Assembly: GCA_900637275.1 (NCBI GenBank)
Contig: LR134362.1
Coordinates: 1,860,001-1,924,000 of the forward strand
Origin: [Pasteurella] aerogenes
Lineage (GTDB): Bacteria; Pseudomonadota; Gammaproteobacteria; Enterobacterales; Pasteurellaceae
Length of the DNA: 64,000 nt
Reading direction: 5' to 3'
Part shown: positions 61,417 to 64,000 of the stretch, one piece after another
Layout of the letters: each line of letters begins with the position of its first letter
Position numbering within the stretch: position 1 is the first letter of the stretch
Notes under the pieces: generated by a model
What the model saw: the letters and a program-made list of their open reading frames with translations, nothing else
Databases searched by the model: none
Told to the model about the DNA's origin: nothing
Translations under genes and position numbers: made by a program

Positions 61417-61457
61417 AAAAAAGTACGATGTAAAATAAAATTACACCGCACTTTTTT
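61417..61457 (-). terminator. Decayed USS pair, terminator of the GntR-type gene
   Basis: AAAAAAGTACGATGTAA (61417-61433) faces TTACACCGCACTTTTTT (61441-61457). The two differences from a perfect stem turn into G-U pairs on the minus-strand RNA, giving a 17-bp hairpin with a 7-base loop and U-tail, 42 bases after the regulator's stop. Confidence 0.7.
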
Positions 61458-61498
61458 GCGATCCGGATCGAGAAAATGAGATTTTTTTGGGGAATTAT

Positions 61499-62416
61499 TT
61501 AATTTTGTTCTGCGACAAAAGCAATACTATCCATTAAGGATTTTTTCGCAGTTTGTAGATGTCGTTTTAATTCCGTTATCGCGCCCAAATCATCTTTACT
61601 TACAATTTTCACCAAAATCGCCAAATGTTCTTCTACCGCTAAAATATTTCTTGTATGTAAATTTCGATTATCCCATTGATAATGAAAATGAAATATAACG
61701 GAAATTAGTTCGATAAAATCATTAATAAATGGATTCTCTGCGGCTGATAAAATTAATGTATGTAATTGATGGTCTAAGTGAGAAAAGTTAGTATATTTTT
61801 CTACAATATTCTCTCTTAATTCTCGATGATCTTGTAATAACATTTTCATCTTATTCCATCGAATATCGGTTTGAGGCAAATTCATAAAACAGTTCAGTGC
61901 ATGGCATTCTAACATCTCGCGTAACTCAAAAAGTTTATCTGCATAGTGCGGTGTAAATTCTGTGAGTTTCCAACGTCCTTTTTGCAAATTAGTAATTAAA
62001 TTGAAGCGAGAGAATTGGATTAAGTATTCTCTCACGGTAAAAACATCAACATTGGCATTTTTCGCTAGTTCAAGCTCATGAAATTCATAACCAGGCTTAA
62101 TTTCTTTTTTTTGAATTGCTTGCTGAAAATAACGCTCTAGTCGCTCTGACTGATTTTTTCCAGATTTTTTTATGCTTAGATAAGAGATTTTATCCTTATC
62201 TTGCGGTAAACGGACAACGTAATACGCACCATCTTGATATTCGATAATTTGCTTCTCTATCAAGTAATGTATAGCGTGTCTGACGGTTGTCCGACTAACA
62301 CCATATAATTCCGCTAGAGCTGATATAGAGGGCAATGGTGATGTGAATAAATTTAACACAATGGAATCAATTAACTGGTTAATAATTTCTTGTCTTAATG
62401 CGAAATCTTTACTCAT
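61499..62416 (-). CDS. GntR-family regulator with tandem winged helices and FCD domain
   Basis: 305 residues. Two GntR-like winged helices can be read: the first at about 8-70 (SISALAELYGVSRTTVRHAI) and a second at about 85-150 (IKPGYEFHELELAKNANVDV, then FTVREYLIQFSRFNLI). A C-terminal FCD ligand domain follows (about 155-300), with histidines of the usual metal site in FSHLDHQLHTLIL, VEEHLAIL and LKRHLQ. FadR-subfamily proteins normally have one winged helix, so this is longer. It is divergent from a sugar-acid dehydrogenase and TRAP transporter, as the uxu-type regulator is in H. influenzae, and probably controls them. Confidence 0.85.
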   Translation of the reverse strand: MSKDFALRQEIINQLIDSIVLNLFTSPLPSISALAELYGVSRTTVRHAIHYLIEKQIIEYQDGAYYVVRLPQDKDKISYLSIKKSGKNQSERLERYFQQAIQKKEIKPGYEFHELELAKNANVDVFTVREYLIQFSRFNLITNLQKGRWKLTEFTPHYADKLFELREMLECHALNCFMNLPQTDIRWNKMKMLLQDHRELRENIVEKYTNFSHLDHQLHTLILSAAENPFINDFIELISVIFHFHYQWDNRNLHTRNILAVEEHLAILVKIVSKDDLGAITELKRHLQTAKKSLMDSIAFVAEQN

Positions 62417-62461
62417 AATTTACCTCAATCAAATAAAAAACAGTTAAAAAACAGCAAATCA

Positions 62462-62477
62462 ATTGGGATATCACAAT
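62462..62477. promoter_or_regulatory. Candidate operator of the GntR-type regulator
   Basis: ATTGGGATATCACAAT is a palindrome with one mismatched pair of positions, in the middle of the divergent intergenic region. It resembles the ATTGGTATACCAAT-type sites of UxuR/ExuR. Inferred. Confidence 0.45.
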
Positions 62478-62562
62478 AATATAAAGAACATATTATGACC
62501 ATAAAAGAATTCTTGAATAATACCCACGCCTCTTAATGTATAACTGATTTAAGGAAAAGAAA

Positions 62563-63567
62563 ATGAAAACTTTAGTTTGTAAAAAACCGTTTGAACTTGT
62601 TTATGAACAACGTGAAACACCAATCCTTAAAGAGGATGAAGTATTAGTTCAAGTCGCCGCAGTTGGTATTTGCGGCACGGATATACACGCCTATAGCGGT
62701 AACCAGCCTTTTTTTGAGTATCCACGTGTACTAGGACATGAAATTAGTGGAAAAATTATTTCCGTAGGCAAACAAGTACATACACTTAAAATCGGTCAAC
62801 GCGTCGCTGTCATTCCTTATTTAGCTTGTGGTAAATGTGACGCCTGTTTATCTGGAAAAACAAATTGTTGCGAAAAGATCTCCGTCGTTGGAGTACACCA
62901 GGATGGGGGATTTAGCGAACTTGTTGCAATACCACAGAAAAATATTATCCCTATCGCAGATAATGTAGATGATATATCAGCAGCCCTAATCGAACCATTC
63001 GCTATCAGCGCTCATGCAATAAGACGTGCGAAAATACAAGCAAACGATGATGTACTTGTTGTGGGAGCTGGTCCAATTGGCTTAGGTGCCGCTGCTATTG
63101 CCGCCGCAGATGGTGCAAATGTCGTAGTAGCAGATACGCTTGAATCTAGACGAGAACATATAAAAAAATATTTAGGTTTACCTACATTAGATCCAATAAA
63201 TGAAAAAATTGAAAATTATTTCCATGGAAAATTACCACTTGTAGTAATTGATGCAACCGGCAATCAAAAATCAATGAACAATAGTATTTACTTGATTAGA
63301 CATGGAGGAAAAATTGTTTTCGTAGGTTTGTTTAAGGGTAATTTAGAATTTAATGATCCCGATTTTCACAAAAAAGAAACAACGATGATGGGAAGTCGTA
63401 ATGCGACTTTAGAGGATTTTGTTAAAGTACAAAAACTAATGGCTGAAAACAAATTATCTTCAAAGATGATGTTAACTCATACATTTAAATATGATGAACT
63501 AGCGCATATTTATGAAGAAAAAATCATCAAGAACAAAGCTATTTTAAAAGCTGTAATTTTATATTAA
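62563..63567 (+). CDS. Zinc-dependent L-gulonate/L-galactonate 5-dehydrogenase (LgoD-like)
   Basis: 334 residues, MDR alcohol dehydrogenase family, very similar by recall to E. coli LgoD (YjjN). Catalytic-zinc region VGICGTDIHAYSGNQPFF and VLGHEISG; structural-zinc cysteines in CGKCDACLSGKTNCC; NAD-binding VGAGPIGLGAAAIAAADG. LgoD oxidises L-galactonate to D-tagaturonate; the Haemophilus relative is thought to use L-gulonate. Divergent from the GntR regulator and followed by a TRAP transporter gene, which presumably imports the sugar acid. No USS core in this gene. Confidence 0.88.
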   Translation: MKTLVCKKPFELVYEQRETPILKEDEVLVQVAAVGICGTDIHAYSGNQPFFEYPRVLGHEISGKIISVGKQVHTLKIGQRVAVIPYLACGKCDACLSGKTNCCEKISVVGVHQDGGFSELVAIPQKNIIPIADNVDDISAALIEPFAISAHAIRRAKIQANDDVLVVGAGPIGLGAAAIAAADGANVVVADTLESRREHIKKYLGLPTLDPINEKIENYFHGKLPLVVIDATGNQKSMNNSIYLIRHGGKIVFVGLFKGNLEFNDPDFHKKETTMMGSRNATLEDFVKVQKLMAENKLSSKMMLTHTFKYDELAHIYEEKIIKNKAILKAVILY

Positions 63568-63723
63568 AAACATATTAAAAACACTGAAGCATGATCGTTA
63601 ACAAATTTACGTGAAAATTTTAACAGAATTTTATTCTAACTTAATAAAGTTATTCTTGATTAAACATTGTGCTTTACGCTGCTAACACTCATTTTTAACC
63701 CTGAAAATAATAGTGAGGAAACT

Positions 63724-64000
63724 ATGAAACTGTTAAAAAAATCCTTCAAAACACTCTTTTCATTGAGTCTATTAGGACTAGCAATTAATTCCCAAGCTAC
63801 GACAGAAATTATGGTGGCTTATGGAAATCAACCTGGTGAACCTATCGACAAAGCTATGCATTTTTGGGCTGATAAAGTAAAAGAAAAATCTAATGGTGAT
63901 GTGATTTTTAAACTTTTTCCATCTAGCCAATTAGGTAGTGAAACCGAAGTCATGGAACAAGCGAAGTTTGGAGCAAACATTATTACTATTAGTGATTATG
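63724..64000 (+). CDS. TRAP transporter substrate-binding protein DctP, N-terminal part
   Basis: The first 92 codons are in the window and the frame is open at the right edge. A signal peptide (MKLLKKSFKTLFSLSLLGLA to SQA-T) precedes the DctP-type start of the mature protein (EIMVAYGNQPGEPIDKAMHF, then FPSSQLGSETEVMEQ). GAGGAAACT before the ATG contains the ribosome-binding site. TRAP systems take up sugar acids with sodium; with the upstream dehydrogenase the likely ligand is L-gulonate, D-mannonate or a similar acid. DctQ and DctM are expected beyond the edge. Confidence 0.9.
   Translation, partial: MKLLKKSFKTLFSLSLLGLAINSQATTEIMVAYGNQPGEPIDKAMHFWADKVKEKSNGDVIFKLFPSSQLGSETEVMEQAKFGANIITISDY

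Larger units (their letters stand above)
3413..61453. repeat. DNA uptake signal sequences (USS), about 49 copies
   Basis: Manual scan for AAGTGCGGT on either strand found cores starting at 3413, 4361, 4724, 4740, 5655, 5683, 6999, 9109, 10549, 10578, 11267, 12169, 14652, 14762, 14778, 18098, 18486, 19738, 20829, 20945, 22037, 24202, 24328, 26204, 26233, 27393, 29455, 30870, 31766, 34069, 43320, 44524, 44540, 46893, 47238, 48499, 50337, 50664, 50849, 53431, 54911, 55731, 57642, 57670, 58871, 60153, 60297, 60836 and 61445. This is the Haemophilus-type signal that competent cells take up preferentially. Chance expectation is about 0.5. Many sit in coding sequence; face-to-face pairs act as terminators. 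Confidence 0.95.

Noticed and set aside
1..64000. CRISPR array, insertion sequence, prophage or restriction/defence genes
   Set aside because: No spaced direct repeats of CRISPR type, no transposase, integrase or nuclease-type genes; all large frames are assigned to housekeeping or metabolic families.

Overview
The window is a chromosomal segment of a gammaproteobacterium of the family Pasteurellaceae. The nine-base core AAGTGCGGT of the Haemophilus-type DNA uptake signal (USS) occurs about 49 times on the two strands by manual scan, where chance would give less than one. The gene neighbourhoods (exbB-exbD-tonB, rppH-TSUP-lgt-thyA, envC-yibQ next to gpmA, lexA/plsB, greB/tex) are those of Haemophilus and relatives. 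The species cannot be named from the sequence; presence of adhE and satP points away from H. influenzae itself (established knowledge recalled, not searched). I see no prophage, transposase, CRISPR array, rRNA or tRNA gene.

Layout. 1-3421: start of the S10 ribosomal operon (rpsJ to rplV, minus strand, cut by the window edge). 3422-8631: metJ, aqpZ, a secreted coiled-coil protein of unknown function, and adhE. 8632-12990: satP, corB, ypjD, ffh. 13002-16860: an iron block, exbB-exbD-tonB plus a TonB-dependent receptor, with three good Fur boxes. 16911-24516: greB/tex, brnQ, rlmB, rnr. 24517-26042: rpsF-priB-rpsR-rplI with a structured leader. 26270-33965: lexA/plsB, tadA, a Sel1-repeat protein, thyA, lgt, a TSUP permease and rppH. 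33966-34629: a noncoding AT-rich gap with DnaA boxes and GATC sites. 34630-43275: the complete spc and alpha ribosomal operons (rplN to rplQ, with the small rpmJ). 43424-50748: chaA, lptD, tag, tal, yagU, nudJ, rluE. 50884-56848: a tetronate (L-threonate type) catabolic operon ltnD-otnK-otnC-otnI-permease with a divergent DeoR regulator. 56853-61389: yibQ, envC, gpmA, comM. 61499-64000: a tandem-winged-helix GntR regulator divergent from an L-gulonate/L-galactonate 5-dehydrogenase and the start of a TRAP substrate-binding protein.

How the parts work together. The main physiological themes are translation (about 25 ribosomal proteins, rpoA, secY, ffh, RNase R, RlmB), fermentation and sugar-acid use (AdhE with an FNR-like box, SatP, transaldolase, the tetronate operon, the sugar-acid TRAP locus), Fur-type iron acquisition, envelope assembly (LptD, Lgt, EnvC, PlsB) and natural competence (USS plus ComM).

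The most noteworthy observations are: the S10 and spc-alpha operons, normally one continuous block, lie 31 kb apart in swapped order; the rpsJ promoter sits in the loop of an inverted repeat that can act as the metJ terminator; a DnaA-box/GATC cluster lies at the edge of the moved block; USS-pair terminators show decay confined to changes that keep G-U pairing; and several leader or operator structures (spc, alpha, rpsF, phased DeoR repeats) are readable. No wholly new multi-gene system was recognised.
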